Shown here in pieces: positions 50,520 to 61,723 of a stretch of 64,000 nucleotides of DNA. Position 1 is the stretch's first letter. Every line of letters begins with the position of its first letter. Location: NCBI GenBank assembly GCA_037039685.1, contig JAWNGF010000008.1, positions 1,550,001 to 1,614,000 on the forward strand, given 5' to 3'. The translations under genes and the position numbers were made by a program. The notes under the pieces are model-generated. The model saw only the letters and a list, made by a program, of their open reading frames with translations. It had not been told where the DNA came from and did no database searches. This DNA is from Ceratobasidium sp. AG-K. Its lineage: Eukaryota > Basidiomycota > Agaricomycetes > Cantharellales > Ceratobasidiaceae.

Positions 50520-51003
50520 GTAAGTTAAAGTCGGGGCAGTTGGTCCGAACTTTGCTAGATACTAGGACCTACTAGGACGACGATGAGCAACACGGTGTTT
50601 CCTGTTCCAGAACCCAGTCATCCTCACACGTCGGTCATACGAGAAGGTAGGATTGTGCATTATAATCGTCTAATCTAAATTCAAGCAAAGTGGGCTAGAT
50701 AATGAAATAGTTAAGCTGGGAGGCCCGTGGATGTGCATCCATGGATGAGGGTCGTGAGTATAACTGTCAAAGCGCCTGCATTTGTTTCTGAACCCCGAGT
50801 TGCATAGGTAATCGGTCGGGGATTTTTCCTAGTACGATCATAGGTACTCGCCCGGTGCTAACTGGATTCGACTTTGTGGGCCACATCTCGTCATGACCAT
50901 TTGTATCTCTATATATTTGCACGTACTCATGCCCCTCGGGGCTCAATAACCCGGTTTAAATGATTCGCAATGGTGTGATTTCGGCTTTCAACCAAGGGTT
51001 CGC
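50520..51003. other. Intergenic stretch
   Basis: Nothing recognised between the P450 fragment and the duplicated block that begins near 51004. Confidence 0.45.
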
Positions 51004-52511
51004 TGATGATGATGATGAAGACGGCGAGCACAATGGGTTGAATGCGTTCAATTAGTAGACACTAGCGGCAAGTCGAGAGCCGATTGTGAGTCGAGTTAGA
51101 GGTCAACATTAATGTCAACAGAAGGTGAAGGAAGGAAATAGAACAAGGCCAGCCGCGCTTATGCACACCAATTGGAGATTGGCTAATTGGTCAGTCCGAG
51201 ACGCGCCACGCGAACCACGACCTGCTCTGCCCGCTGCGCAGTGCGTTCATTGCTGAAGCAGCCATCAGACTCGGTCTTTGAACCTATAACCTTTTATAAT
51301 GTAAGTTCACGAAGACGCTGGGCGGGATGTCCAGAACGTAGTCGAAACAGCGCGACCGTCGAGCCAGAGTCTGGCTACCTCTGCAACCGCATCACTTCCC
51401 ACATTGTACTGATCGCGATACCTACGGAAGGCTAAAAGTCTCCTCACACTCTCTGTCGGAATACTCCAGATGAAGTTAGTTTGGTGAGTCAAACACTCAC
51501 AGCCAGGCTGGCTAGCGAACCGACCACGCATGCAGATCAGCTGTTGCCCATCGAGGTTGATCCTCACTCATTCAAGCCTCAAGATGAGCAACTCACCGCG
51601 CGCTTCTCGCTCAGCCATCGAGTCTACCTGCAGCAAAAGTATTGGAAATTACGGTTCGGCGGCACATTTGACCACGTTTCTTAGTCATCCTCCCGCATGT
51701 ATCCCGTTTTTTCACTCTCGCGCTGTACCTTTTTTCACCACCCATATACATAGTTTTTACTCGTTTTCGTGCGCCTGTGACTGGTTTTCCAACAAAAAGT
51801 GCTGGAACTATGGTGGATACATGGTCCGGGGTTCCCCAGCCGCTAAACGCCATGAGCTTGCCAGCGTCATCCATCGAGCCAAAGCTGGAGCAGCTGAGAG
51901 AGGGATGTGGTTGCTCGGGAAAGTACCGCGTCATAACTCTGAGGGACAGCTATGGGTGAGTGCGCCCGATTCGAGTAGTGTGGGACAAAGTGCCTGGCTG
52001 ACCTCACTCTGATCAGCACACCCGCCCTGCAGTCTTTCGAGGCACTCCAGCACGCCACCATACACCTCGGACTCTCTTAGTCCGCGGTCTATCTGAACGG
52101 GCAGGCATCTTCTCCGCGCTGTTCCAGTCTTGCGTCATGCCGGAAACGAGGGACAACGGCTGCAGTACGTGTGGCTGTTCACTGGTCAAGCCTCGCAGCT
52201 AAACTTGCCCAGCGACGAGCGAGTGTGATGTACTTTTCATCCTGTAGACTATGAAATACGAGCTATTTGCCATAAGCCATTCATCCGTTCGCGAGTCAAA
52301 ATGTACATATGAGTCCGGCAACAACAAGATACTCAGAACGACCAAACTTGTGGTACCCGGTTCCTCAATCTGATCTACGCTCGCCAACACGGGGGACCGC
52401 GAGATCAAGTCAGCGATAGCAGTCGGACTACGCAAGGGGACACAACTGGGATTCACACGATCCACTGGGGGTACATAGTTGGAGATATTGACTCACACCA
52501 ACTCAACTGAA
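51004..52511. repeat. Duplicated block, copy 1 (downstream flank of the NACHT-WD40 gene)
   Basis: Most of this DNA recurs at 58672-60534 in the same order and orientation, with many substitutions and several indels. Anchor matches include the GATGATG/ATGCGTTCAA stretch (51010-51050), the run ending CCTACGGAAGGCTAAAAGTC (51420-51438), and TGCCGGAAACGAGGGACAA (52137). On the minus strand two ORF pieces keep a similar protein in both copies (MTRYFPEQPHPSLSC and QTNFIWSIPTESVRRLLAF), so an unrecognised small gene may lie here, with exons in the minus direction after the receptor gene's stop. A 154-bp insertion private to this copy is listed separately. Confidence 0.75.
51641..51794. mobile_element. 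Short insertion in copy 1, possible non-autonomous element
   Basis: This 154-bp segment is absent from copy 2 (gap at about 59590). It is bounded by the direct repeat AAAAGT (51635-51640 and 51795-51800), and its ends read ATTGGAAA and, inverted, TGTTGGAAAA. Direct repeats plus short inverted ends suggest a small DNA-transposon-derived element. No coding capacity. Confidence 0.45.
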
Positions 52512-55500
52512 TCAAGGCTTGTAGCATTCGGTCCATGCCTCTCCAAGCTTCGCCGACTCGAGGTCTAGGTGCACCGAGCCGTTGATGTTGATGAGCAAGG
52601 AGTTGCGGGGGTTCATCAAGCTAGCGTGCAGATCAGGTGGCACCCATGCGAGCAGGCGAGACTCCGAGTCGACCACCCAGCCATCGTCTTGAAGATCCCA
52701 GGACTGACGGGTGTAGGATGGCTTGGTGCCCTTGTCGCCGTCGCCTAGAAGATAAGCTGGTTAGCTGTGCTCTTTATAGCCCGCAATTGAGAAGTACCTT
52801 GAGTTTCCTTGGCTTGGACTAGATTGGCAATGTCCCATACACGAATGGATGTATCCCAGGACCCTGAGATAATTTGTCCGCCGTTAGGTGAGAAAGCGAC
52901 TGACATGACCAGGCCGGTATGTCCAATGAGCCGACTTCCCACTGCCTGCCCAGACCTTGCGTCCCAGAGTCGTATGGTCTTGTCATATGACCCTGAGACA
53001 ACATAAGAGCTGTCAGGGGAGAAGCATACCGAGAAGACCTCGTCTGTATGTCCGAGAAGTGGGCCAAAGACAGCTTGGCCACTATGAGCATCCCAGAGTC
53101 GAATGGCTTTGTCTTCTGAGCCAGAGGCAATGCGTTCCCCGTCACCAGAGACGCAAACGGTCCTGAGCGGGTTGGTATGCCCTTTCAGAGGCGGGAGTGC
53201 GGGTTGCCTAGTGCTCACATCCCAGACAAGAATGGTCCAGTCACCTGAACCAGAGACGATTCGAAGGCTATCGGGTGAGAAGTGAACTGAATTGACCCAA
53301 TCTGTATGTGCCTCCAGTGGACCGCCAACCGGCTCCCCGCTTTGTGCGTTCCATAGCCGTATGGTCGTGTCTTCCGACCCAGATGCGAGAAGAGCTCCGT
53401 CGGGCGAGAAGCAAACCGAGAATACCCTCCCAGAGTGACCAGTCAAAGGCTTGCCCACTGCTTTCCTGCTGTATGCGTCCCATAGTTGTACAGTTTTGTC
53501 CCTGGAGCCAGATGCGATCCGAGACTCATCAGGTGAGAAACACACAGAGTTGACCCAGTCGGTATGACCCTTCATCGGTCCGACGGCAATCTGCCCGCTC
53601 TGTGCGTCCCAGATGCATATCGTCCCATCATTCGAGCCGGAGAGAATGCGAGTGGCGTCGTGCGAGAAGGCCACCGATGTGACTGGCTCTGTATGGCCTT
53701 GGAGTGGGGTGTCTGCTGGACCTTGACTGCGAGCATCCCATACTCGAATGGTCCTGTCACCCGAGCAAGAGACTATGCGTGCGTCGTCGGATAAGAAGAG
53801 GACACGCCAGACGACGTTGGTGTGACCTGTGAATACGCGAACAAGCTGTGGTTTGCCTTCGATGTTCCATAGTCGTACTGTGAAGTCGGCCGACCCCGAG
53901 ACGATTTGCTTGCCATCAGGCGAGAGCGTAACACAATACACCGCGCCGGTGTGTCCTTCAAGTGCATCAACGTTCATCTGACCAGTCAAGTAGCTCCATA
54001 CGCGTATGGTCATGTCTCGAGAGCTAGAGACTAAACGTATATCGTCTGGTGAGAAGCAGATAGAGTCGACAGTGTCGGTATGCCCCGAGAGCTGGCAAAG
54101 CAACATCCGGCCGCTCTCTGCATCCCAGACGTGTATGGTTCCACCGGCATGACCCGAGGCGATGCGAGTGCCGTCGGAAGACACACAAATCGACCACACC
54201 CCTCTGTTCTGGCCTTGCAGTGGACCGAGAACCGTACGGCCGCTCTCAAGGCTCCACACACGGATGGTGCCGTCCCGCGACCCAGAAACAACTCGCTTGC
54301 CGTCAGGAAACAAGCATACCGAGTTCACATAGTGCTTATGTCCTATTAGTGGCTCAAGCACTAACTGACTGCTGTTTGTATCCCAGACCTTGACTGTTTT
54401 GTCGTCGGAGCATGAGATCAGTCGTGCGCCATCATTGGAGAATACGACGTCCTTGACCCTGTCGCCATGATCTAATGGACCCAAGACAATCCGGCCTGTA
54501 GTTCCGTCTATAATGAAAACAGAGGAATCGACGGCGCATGCAAGTAGCGACTCATCCGGCGAGACACAAACAGACCACACCGAACCCGGTAATGGCCAGG
54601 TGGCTAGGAGCGCAAGCTGGCGCCTTGTCATGCCTGAACCTTCCACCTGGATGGCTCCCTGCATCTTCTTCATATAAGTCTTAGTGATGGCCGCGGACTC
54701 GGGCCAAAACGGAAGCATCGACACGTAGATGTGTGGCGTACTTTGTGACACAGCATGGCCAGCAAAGGTCGTAACGAATCGCCATGCATCATGTGCCAAC
54801 TCCTTCGTCTCCTCCGAACACCTGTTGGCCTACACACGTGTAAGTACCAAGCCTTGATACAGTACCCGTGGCGCAGCTCACCCTGATCCAGCTTTCTGCA
54901 TGTTGCATCACCTTCGGCCCAAGGTGCATGCTTTCCTTCAGGTTCAGCACTTCCATCCACAATAGGAGCCGTTCTGACAGAAACTCATTCATCAACTCGC
55001 GTAGGTCATCATGCTCTTCGCCAAGCTCCAGGTGGGTCATCCAGTAACGGCACGCATAGAATAACTGCTCAGGTATTGCTTGATCGACACGCTCGGCCAA
55101 ATCCGAGACCTGCTTGTCACGCAAGTGCGAGGACCCCAGGCCGCAGACGTTAAATTGTGGGTCGTTTGCTGCGATCACCCTGAAGCAGGCTCGTGCGATT
55201 TGAACGTGAGTAGTCTGGGTGTCACAGCTGAATGAAGCTGAACGTTCATGGTCGCGCATATAATCCGGAAATGAGGCATGCAATGTGGTCACGAGTCCAC
55301 TCGTCTCGCCAACGTTCAGCACGGAGCGCAGTGGTCCTAGTAGACCTTCGATCCGGTCTGCATCATGCGGTCCCAATATGCCGGCAATTCCAGCGATGGT
55401 CAAAGGCTCTTGGGCGCATATAACCATGTCAAGGATTGTTTTCATCATCACGCTGTCTGACTCGTCCAGATTTTGGTTTCCAAAAGCGCTCTCGAGTATT

Positions 55501-57154
55501 GATGTGTAAAGTGTACCTATATCCTGATCTCTGGCTGTCTTCGGGGGCGGAATCAGACCTAGTATCATCTTCAGTCGTGCCTCGTGCTGTTTGTAGGCCA
55601 ACCCGCCCTTGATGTACCGGGCGGCGGTAGAGGCATAGATAAACAAAGTCCCAGAGTGGGTTGCAAGTGCCTGGAGCTGAGATGGTGCAAGACCAACGTC
55701 CGCTAACTCCGTTTTTAGGTATGTCTCGATGTCGCGCTTGACCTTTGTCTTGTCCAACTCGTGCAGCACCAAACGTGCCTCGTGGTTGACGCCTATCCTT
55801 GCTGTCATACGAGAGTATATCTCGGGTTCCGGCCGGCTGGATACAAGGAATCGTACTGGCAGACCGGATATCGACGCTAGTGAGAGTAGGGCATCCAGAA
55901 TCTGACCGATGCTGTTCTCATTCTCGCATTCATCCAGGGCGTCAATGACGACTATGATATCCGTCGGGAGTGTATGTTTAACTGTTAACAGTGGGCTTTA
56001 CTAGCAGAGCTTCGAATTGCGTCCTCAGCATGCGGTTATGCACGTCAGGGTCAGCCTCCAAAACCTTCATGAGCGTGCAACAGAAAGGGAACGAGAAGCG
56101 GGCGAGCTGATATGCGATTGCTGGGATGATAAGCTTGACGTCTCGGCACTCCGGTATCTGCCTGGAGCAGAAGAAGCTTGCTCCCAGCTCAGAGGAGGCC
56201 TCAAGCTCGGCGCAGAAACTATATGCGATAGTGGTCTTGCCTGTCCCAGCCATGCCGTTCATCCAGTACACCTCCTCGCGATGCTGGTTACGAGCCCAGC
56301 CGAGTAGCCTCGTCAACTCTTCCTGGCGTGTGCCTTCAGTGCATGCTCCACGCTGAACCTCTTCAGACCTTGTGGAGTTGTATACTGCCGAGATCGCAGT
56401 CGAAAGTCGCTGTAAGCGCGCCTCCTATGTGCTCGTCAGTCCTGCAACCATCGATCCAAGCACCCTCCTCACCCGTGCTATTTCATCCACGGTCTGCCAC
56501 ACACTTAGATTCGCGTTCAGCTGGACTCTGTCAGCAGTACTCCTGCATAGGACGCAGGAAGCATGCTTACCGAGAACCGTTCAAGATGGCTCTGAATCCG
56601 CTGGTAGCATTCCAGGACTTGATCTGGGTCTTTGATGGCCTGTATGTGCCTTCGTAGTGGGTCTCTCGTTAGTTTCTGCTCCACGCTCCGCAGCTCGGTG
56701 TTGATCGCACTTTGAATCCTCGCATCAGCTCCTCATTTGTCAATCGCATGTATTTACTTACGTGCACAGGTTCTGCATGCTCATTGTCATTTTTTGACTC
56801 GGCCCGCCGCTGAGATGGTGGCTTATGTCTGTGAGCAGCGTGTCGAGTGTGGTCCGTAAGTTGCTGTAGCCACTGTGCTCCGTCGATGCGATCTGCTGGA
56901 GTCGTCACACTGACCGTTCTGTCGTCAGAAATCAGGAGCCTCACCTCGAAGACCTCTAGCAGATCCGTGAAAAGACTGATGGTGGCTTTGAACGGCGAGA
57001 ACGCATCGGCTGCCAAATCAAGCGCCTTCAGCAACGCATTCGCACCCGGCCAACTGGTTTTCACCGCCTGTTTGGAGGCGGAGCTACTGTTTCCTGAGCT
57101 CATGCCGAGTCGCCGTTTCACACTTCCCTTTACACTCAAGTATCGAGTTTTCAT
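52512..57154 (-). pseudogene. NACHT-WD40 NLR (HET-E-like receptor) with broken frame
   Basis: STAND-type intracellular receptor, related to fungal vegetative-incompatibility proteins. Minus-strand exons: 57154 or 57103 to 56945, 56892-56762, 56718-56571, 56520-56473, 56424-54882, 54829-52798, 52744-52512. An N-terminal helical domain (WPGANALLKALDLAADAF, HSGYSNLRTTLDTLL) leads to a NACHT domain with Walker A GMAGTGKTT and Walker B DIIVVIDALDECEN. Fourteen WD40 repeats and a short tail (WVVDSESRLLAWVPPDLHAS) follow. Between Walker A and Walker B an imperfect tandem duplication (55975-55989) shifts the frame and creates a TAA, so the protein would stop after LVKPTVNS. All else is intact: splice sites are good and the 684-codon WD40 ORF has no stop. 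This suggests a recent loss or an assembly error. The exact start is uncertain. Confidence 0.85.
55975..55989 (-). repeat. Imperfect 7-8 bp tandem duplication breaking the NACHT frame
   Basis: On the coding (minus) strand the sequence reads GTTAACA then GTTAAACA. Removing one unit restores KPT followed by VKHTLPTDIIVVID, the normal approach to Walker B. The first unit also creates the palindrome ACTGTTAACAGT (55981-55992). Confidence 0.7.
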
Positions 57155-58671
57155 CGATTCGATAGATCTTTCAATGGCTTTGGCCTTGGTCTGGATACAG
57201 TCGGGTCGAAGGCGCAAAGATGACGATCATGAGAATCTGAGATCCACGTTGCGGTCAAGTGACTTGACAACTATGTCAAAAAAGGAAGCTAAGGACGGGT
57301 CGCGTCCAAGCTGCCGTTTTGGGATACTTCCGGAAGTTGAAGAGCCTCACACAGGGACCTGAGCAAAGTGCATATGGAAACCTTACAGTATAGGATGTGT
57401 GTTGCAGATGATCCACTTCGAAGAGCGCAGTGTCGTTAAGAGCCTTCCTTGGCAGAGCTCTCTGATTGCTCGACGTGTGACACCCAGAGCATATATTTGC
57501 GTCAGGACCAAGCGGCAGTCGTCACGAACTCAAGTGGATACGTTCACGACACGGGGTTTGTATGAACGACATCAGGCGGGTTAGATTCTATTATAGCCTT
57601 AGCCGAGAATACAGAGTATATGATCCGTGTGGAAAAGGAGCAAAAAAAAGGTACTAGGAAGAAAAACACGCCAACATACCCAGTCCAGTAAGCGGGAGTA
57701 ACGCCAGCCGGACGAGGTTTAGGACGGAATAGGTGATCACCGGTCCCAGTCGCCCAGTGACGAGTCTGTTGTGCTCACTTGATGAGTCGTAGTCGTTTTG
57801 TGAGATGGGTTGTGGAGGTTGGATCCGGGGTGTGGCGGCCGAACATTTGAAACTGGGAAGGGGACGGAGGTAGTGTACTTAAGATAAGATGGCAAGCACC
57901 TTTCAAGGGTGAGCTACTAGACAATATTATAAGCAACCTTCGCGTCAGGTTGACTCGCATGCACTTGTTTGCCATTTCTCGTCACCGGTGAGAGACGATG
58001 AGAAACCGCAGCGAACCAGTCCACGCTCGATACGAAGATAACTGCAATGCACACCGACAGCTACTCTGGCAAGGAACAAATCAAGTCAGTTCAAGTCCAG
58101 GAAGCTCGCTACTCCGTTATCCTCACCATCGTACGGGCACTGTAGCGCCTGGTTGGGGCACACGGCGACGGACGTAGAAGCCCCCATGTGATGTGATGGT
58201 CCCAAAATGATTCTCACTTCAAGGTGGCTGAACAAGTTCGAGGTTGAGAGGATAGGATATGAGAAGCAAGCGACTTACACATCATCCACAGGTGGTTGGA
58301 GTCTCGGCGGGGTCGGCATCCAACTGTTCCTCGGACGAAGCGGGCAGACATACATCCAAATAAAATAAAAGTGTCGTGGCGATGCATTCTAGGCGAGAGG
58401 TTAGTGGGCGATGGCCGTCCGACGTGGCACTGAGAAAACTCACCGAGAGTTTTACTCGATTCCAAGTGGCCAGCTGGTCTTCGGCTCATCGGGCGAGGTG
58501 GGTGACCATGTCCAAGGCGCAGGGTACCGTCGCCAATCATCGAGCAGCTCCAAGCACCAACAGGAGTGAGTATGCCCACAAGGCTATGATGCCGTTGTCG
58601 CCTTGTTTTCGAGTCGCGTTCTGGACATCGAGTGTCGGTTTGAACGAGTTTTGCCTTGCCCTGTCAGAGGG
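57155..58671. other. Upstream region of the NLR gene
   Basis: About 1.5 kb. A minus ORF (58214-58579, 121 codons) has no recognisable motif and no convincing splice partners. A short A-rich tract lies near 57640. I could not identify the NLR transcription start. Confidence 0.4.
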
Positions 58672-58970
58672 GTGGTGATGGTGATGAGGAAGGCGAGAAA
58701 TATGGGTTGGATGCGTTCAATCTGTAGGCGGAAGCAGTCACTCGAGAGCCGATTGTGAGTCGTGTCAGAGGTCAGCGTCAACGTCGACAGAAGGTGGAGG
58801 GAGGAAACAGAACAAGATCGCCGGCGCTTGTGCACGGCAATTGGAAATCGGCTGATTGAACAGCCCGAGATGCGCCACGCGGACCACGACCCGCACTGAC
58901 CTCTGCGCAGTGCACCTTTATCCGAACCAGCCACAAAAATAGGGTTTTGAACGTATACATGTATATATTA

Positions 58971-59247
58971 TTGAGATATTACCGAGAGCGTCTCGCACTC
59001 AAAGCTAACTTAGCAGATAAGCAAGCGGAAGCGATAGGACAACTGAGTGATGTATATACCGAGTACGCAGTCTGGTTTATATACATGTGGTCGTAGAACA
59101 AACTAGAAACGTTAGAGAATACTTAGTAACACGCATACGTGTACTCTCAGTCAACACAGAACAAATCAGTCAGTATATAGTCGATCTATGCGCCATATTC
59201 AGTAAGAGGCGACGTGTACATTAGATACCATTCCATTCGCTTCTCAA
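58971..59247. mobile_element. Insertion in copy 2, solo-LTR-like
   Basis: About 277 bp absent from the matching place in copy 1 (near 51300). The ends are a 6-bp inverted repeat, TTGAGA and TCTCAA, set in AT-rich flanks (tatta before, tatat after). Contains several ATATAC-type motifs and no ORF. The opening TTGAGATATTACC resembles LTR ends, but a solo LTR is inference. Confidence 0.4.
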
Positions 59248-59885
59248 TATATATCGTAAGCCCGCGAAGACGCTTAGCGGGATATCCAGAGCGTGGTCGA
59301 AACAGCGCGATAGTCGAGCCAGAGTCTGGCTACCTCCGCAACCGCATCACTTCCCACATTGTGCTGATCGCGATACCTACGGAAGGCTAAAAGTCTCCTC
59401 ACACTTTCTGTCGCAATGCTCCAGAAGAAGTTAGTTTGGTGAGTCAAACACTCACAGTCTGGTTGGCTAGCGAACCAATGACGCATCTAGGTCGACTGTT
59501 GTCCATCGAGGTCGATCCTCGTTCATTCAAGCATCAAGACGACCAACTTACCGCACGATTCTCGTTCAGCCATCGAGTTTACCTTCAGTAAAAGCGCTAG
59601 AACTGTGGTGGATACATGGCCCGGGGTTCCCCAGCCGCTAACTGCAATGAGCTTGCCAGCGTCATCCATCAGGCCAAACCTGGAGTAGCTGAGAGAGGGA
59701 GTAGGTTGCTCAGGAAAGTACTGCGTCATAACTCTGAGGGACAGCTATGGATGAGTGCGTCCAATTCGGGTAGTGTGGGACAGGTGCCTGGCTGACCGTA
59801 CTTTGATCAGTGCACCCGCCCTGCAGCCTTTCGAGGCACTCCGGCGCGCCATGATTCGCCTCTGACTGTCTCGGTGAGCGGTCTA

Positions 59886-60114
59886 CTCTACAAAAAGCCC
59901 AAAATCTCGTTCATCTCGTGGGGTCTCGGGATTCAGGGGAGATGCTCGTCAGGCTCCCAAGCGCTCGTGATGTCTCGTGAGCCCTCGCGAGATAAGAGCG
60001 CATTTCGCTCTTGATTGCTCGCGAGCCCTCAGGAGCGCGTAGGAGCCGCCACGAGCTCGACGAGCACCTCCCATTGATCCCGAGACCACACGAGATTGTT
60101 GGGTTTTGCTGACG
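59886..60114. mobile_element. MITE with TA target duplication
   Basis: 229-bp insertion absent from copy 1 (near 52090), flanked by TA on both sides (59884-59885, 60115-60116). The ends are long imperfect inverted repeats. The left reads CTCTACAAAAAGCCCAAAAT and continues CTCG; the inverted right reads CGTCAGCAAAACCCAACAAT and continues CTCG. Similarity extends inward through GGTCTCGGGAT. The middle is rich in CTCGCGAG-like repeats (CTCGTGAGCCCTCGCGAG). No coding capacity. TA duplication and TIR length suit a Tc1/mariner-related non-autonomous element, though the family is not established. Confidence 0.68.
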
Positions 60115-60534
60115 TATCTGGCCAGGTAGGCATCTTCTCCGTGCCGTTCCAGTATTGCATCATGCCGGAAACGAGGGACAAGGACTGCGGCACATGTGGC
60201 TGTTCGCTGGTCACGCCTCGCAGCAAAACTTGCCCAGCGACGAGCGAGTGTGATGTACTGTTCATCCTGTAGACTATGAAATACGAGCTATTTGCCATAA
60301 ACCATTCATCCGTTTGAGTCAAAATGTACATATAGCTCTGGCAACAACAAGATACTCAGAACGACCAAACTTGTGGTACCCGATCCCTCAATCTGAACTA
60401 CACTTGCCAACACGGGGGATTGTGAGATCTGATCGGTGACAGCAGCCGGACTACGCAAGGAGACACAAATGGGATTAACACAAGCCACTGGATGTGCATA
60501 GTTGGAGATGATGACTCACACCAACTCATCTGAA

Positions 60535-60767
60535 TCAAGGCTTGTAAGATTTGGACCATGCCTCTCCAAGCTTTGCCGACTTGAGGTCTAGCTGCACCAA
60601 GCCGTTGAGGTTGATGAGCAGGCAGTTGCGGGGGTTCATCAAGCTAGCATGCAGATCAGGTGGCACCCATGTGAGCAGGCGAGACTTGGTGTTGACAACC
60701 CAGCCATTGTCTTGCAGCTCCCAGGACTGACGGCTGTGGGATGGCTTGGTGCCTTTGTCACTGCTGC
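60535..60767 (-). pseudogene. Last exon of a second NACHT-WD40 gene (truncated)
   Basis: Exactly the same length (233 nt) and phase as the last exon of the NLR at 52512-52744, with the acceptor CTAG kept and stop codon in place. The 77 residues differ at about 18 positions by my count (for example WVVNTKSRLLTWVPPDLHAS versus WVVDSESRLLAWVPPDLHAS). No WD40 or NACHT sequence lies upstream; the DNA there is retroelement-like, so only the gene's tail survives. Confidence 0.8.
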
Positions 60768-61723
60768 CTAGGAGATAACATCTGAAAACCTGTAAATACC
60801 TAGACAGGGATATATATCACTAGCTAGCTGTCATGAGCTGACTAAGCTCAGACATTTTATTCTGATTTTATATCTTTTTTTCCGAACACTTTCCTTTTAT
60901 GGTACAAATGTCCTCTGGCGCTTAACTTGTATCATGTGATGTATTTGTCTTTCCATTTGATATTGGTGATGCTTCCGGAACTTCCAGAATGTCGAGTCAT
61001 ATCTCTTATCTCGCTTATCATCGGTTGTACTCGGTTTTCCCACACTGATAGATGATGACGTGGCATTGATCCCTCATGTATATAAACCCAGAGGTCAAGC
61101 CGGTTAACGACAAGGCTTGACCTCCTCTCCACTAGGACTTGTACAATCAAATCCTCTTACTAAACACTACTCCTTGGGTTCTAAGACTTACTTAAGTCGA
61201 ACCCCTTAACCTTCTATATACCTAATTGACCCAAGTCGGGACATTAGGTCAAGCCTTTCTAGCATCAGCCTTAAAAAGCTCCTGCTTTTCCACCAAGTAG
61301 ATAGAACGTACACGGGAAAACGGGCATAGTACAACGGACGAAGAGCTATACTTGATATAGACCAGTAGTCCCACGTCGCTATACGCTGTCAGTGAACCCA
61401 ATTGTTATCCTCTTTCGGGTCATAGTGGCTTTAGTCAGCTAAATACACCCTTACTCTGTTATACACTGTTGCTATCACGCCCGCCCAAGGCTGTTGATAA
61501 CTAATAAGATCAGATAAGGAGTATATAAAGCAAAAGCTTAGCGTCTAGCACCCTTCACTTCCAAATCAACATCTTGAGGAAGCCAGATCCTCTCAAGAAA
61601 AAAACTGGAAAGTGGTCGGAGCACCACCCAAGTTAACACTCTTATCCATCAAGAACCACATCAACTCGTCGTTTCCATCAGTACGCACTAGAAAGGAACA
61701 TATTAGTAACTAACTAATTAACC

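Larger units (their letters stand above)
58672..60780. repeat. Duplicated block, copy 2 (truncated NLR end plus downstream flank)
   Basis: Second copy of 51004-52744. It includes the last exon of an NLR gene (60767-60535, minus) and the downstream DNA. It differs from copy 1 by about 280 bp inserted at 58971, 229 bp inserted at 59886, and absence of the copy-1 insertion at 51641. Similarity stops about ten bases beyond the exon's acceptor (near 60780), where retroelement-like DNA begins. Confidence 0.75.

Noticed and set aside
60029..60331. Minus ORF of 100 codons in copy 2 as a gene
   Set aside because: Part of it is MITE sequence, and the matching copy-1 region is in another frame; it looks like NLR 3-prime flank.
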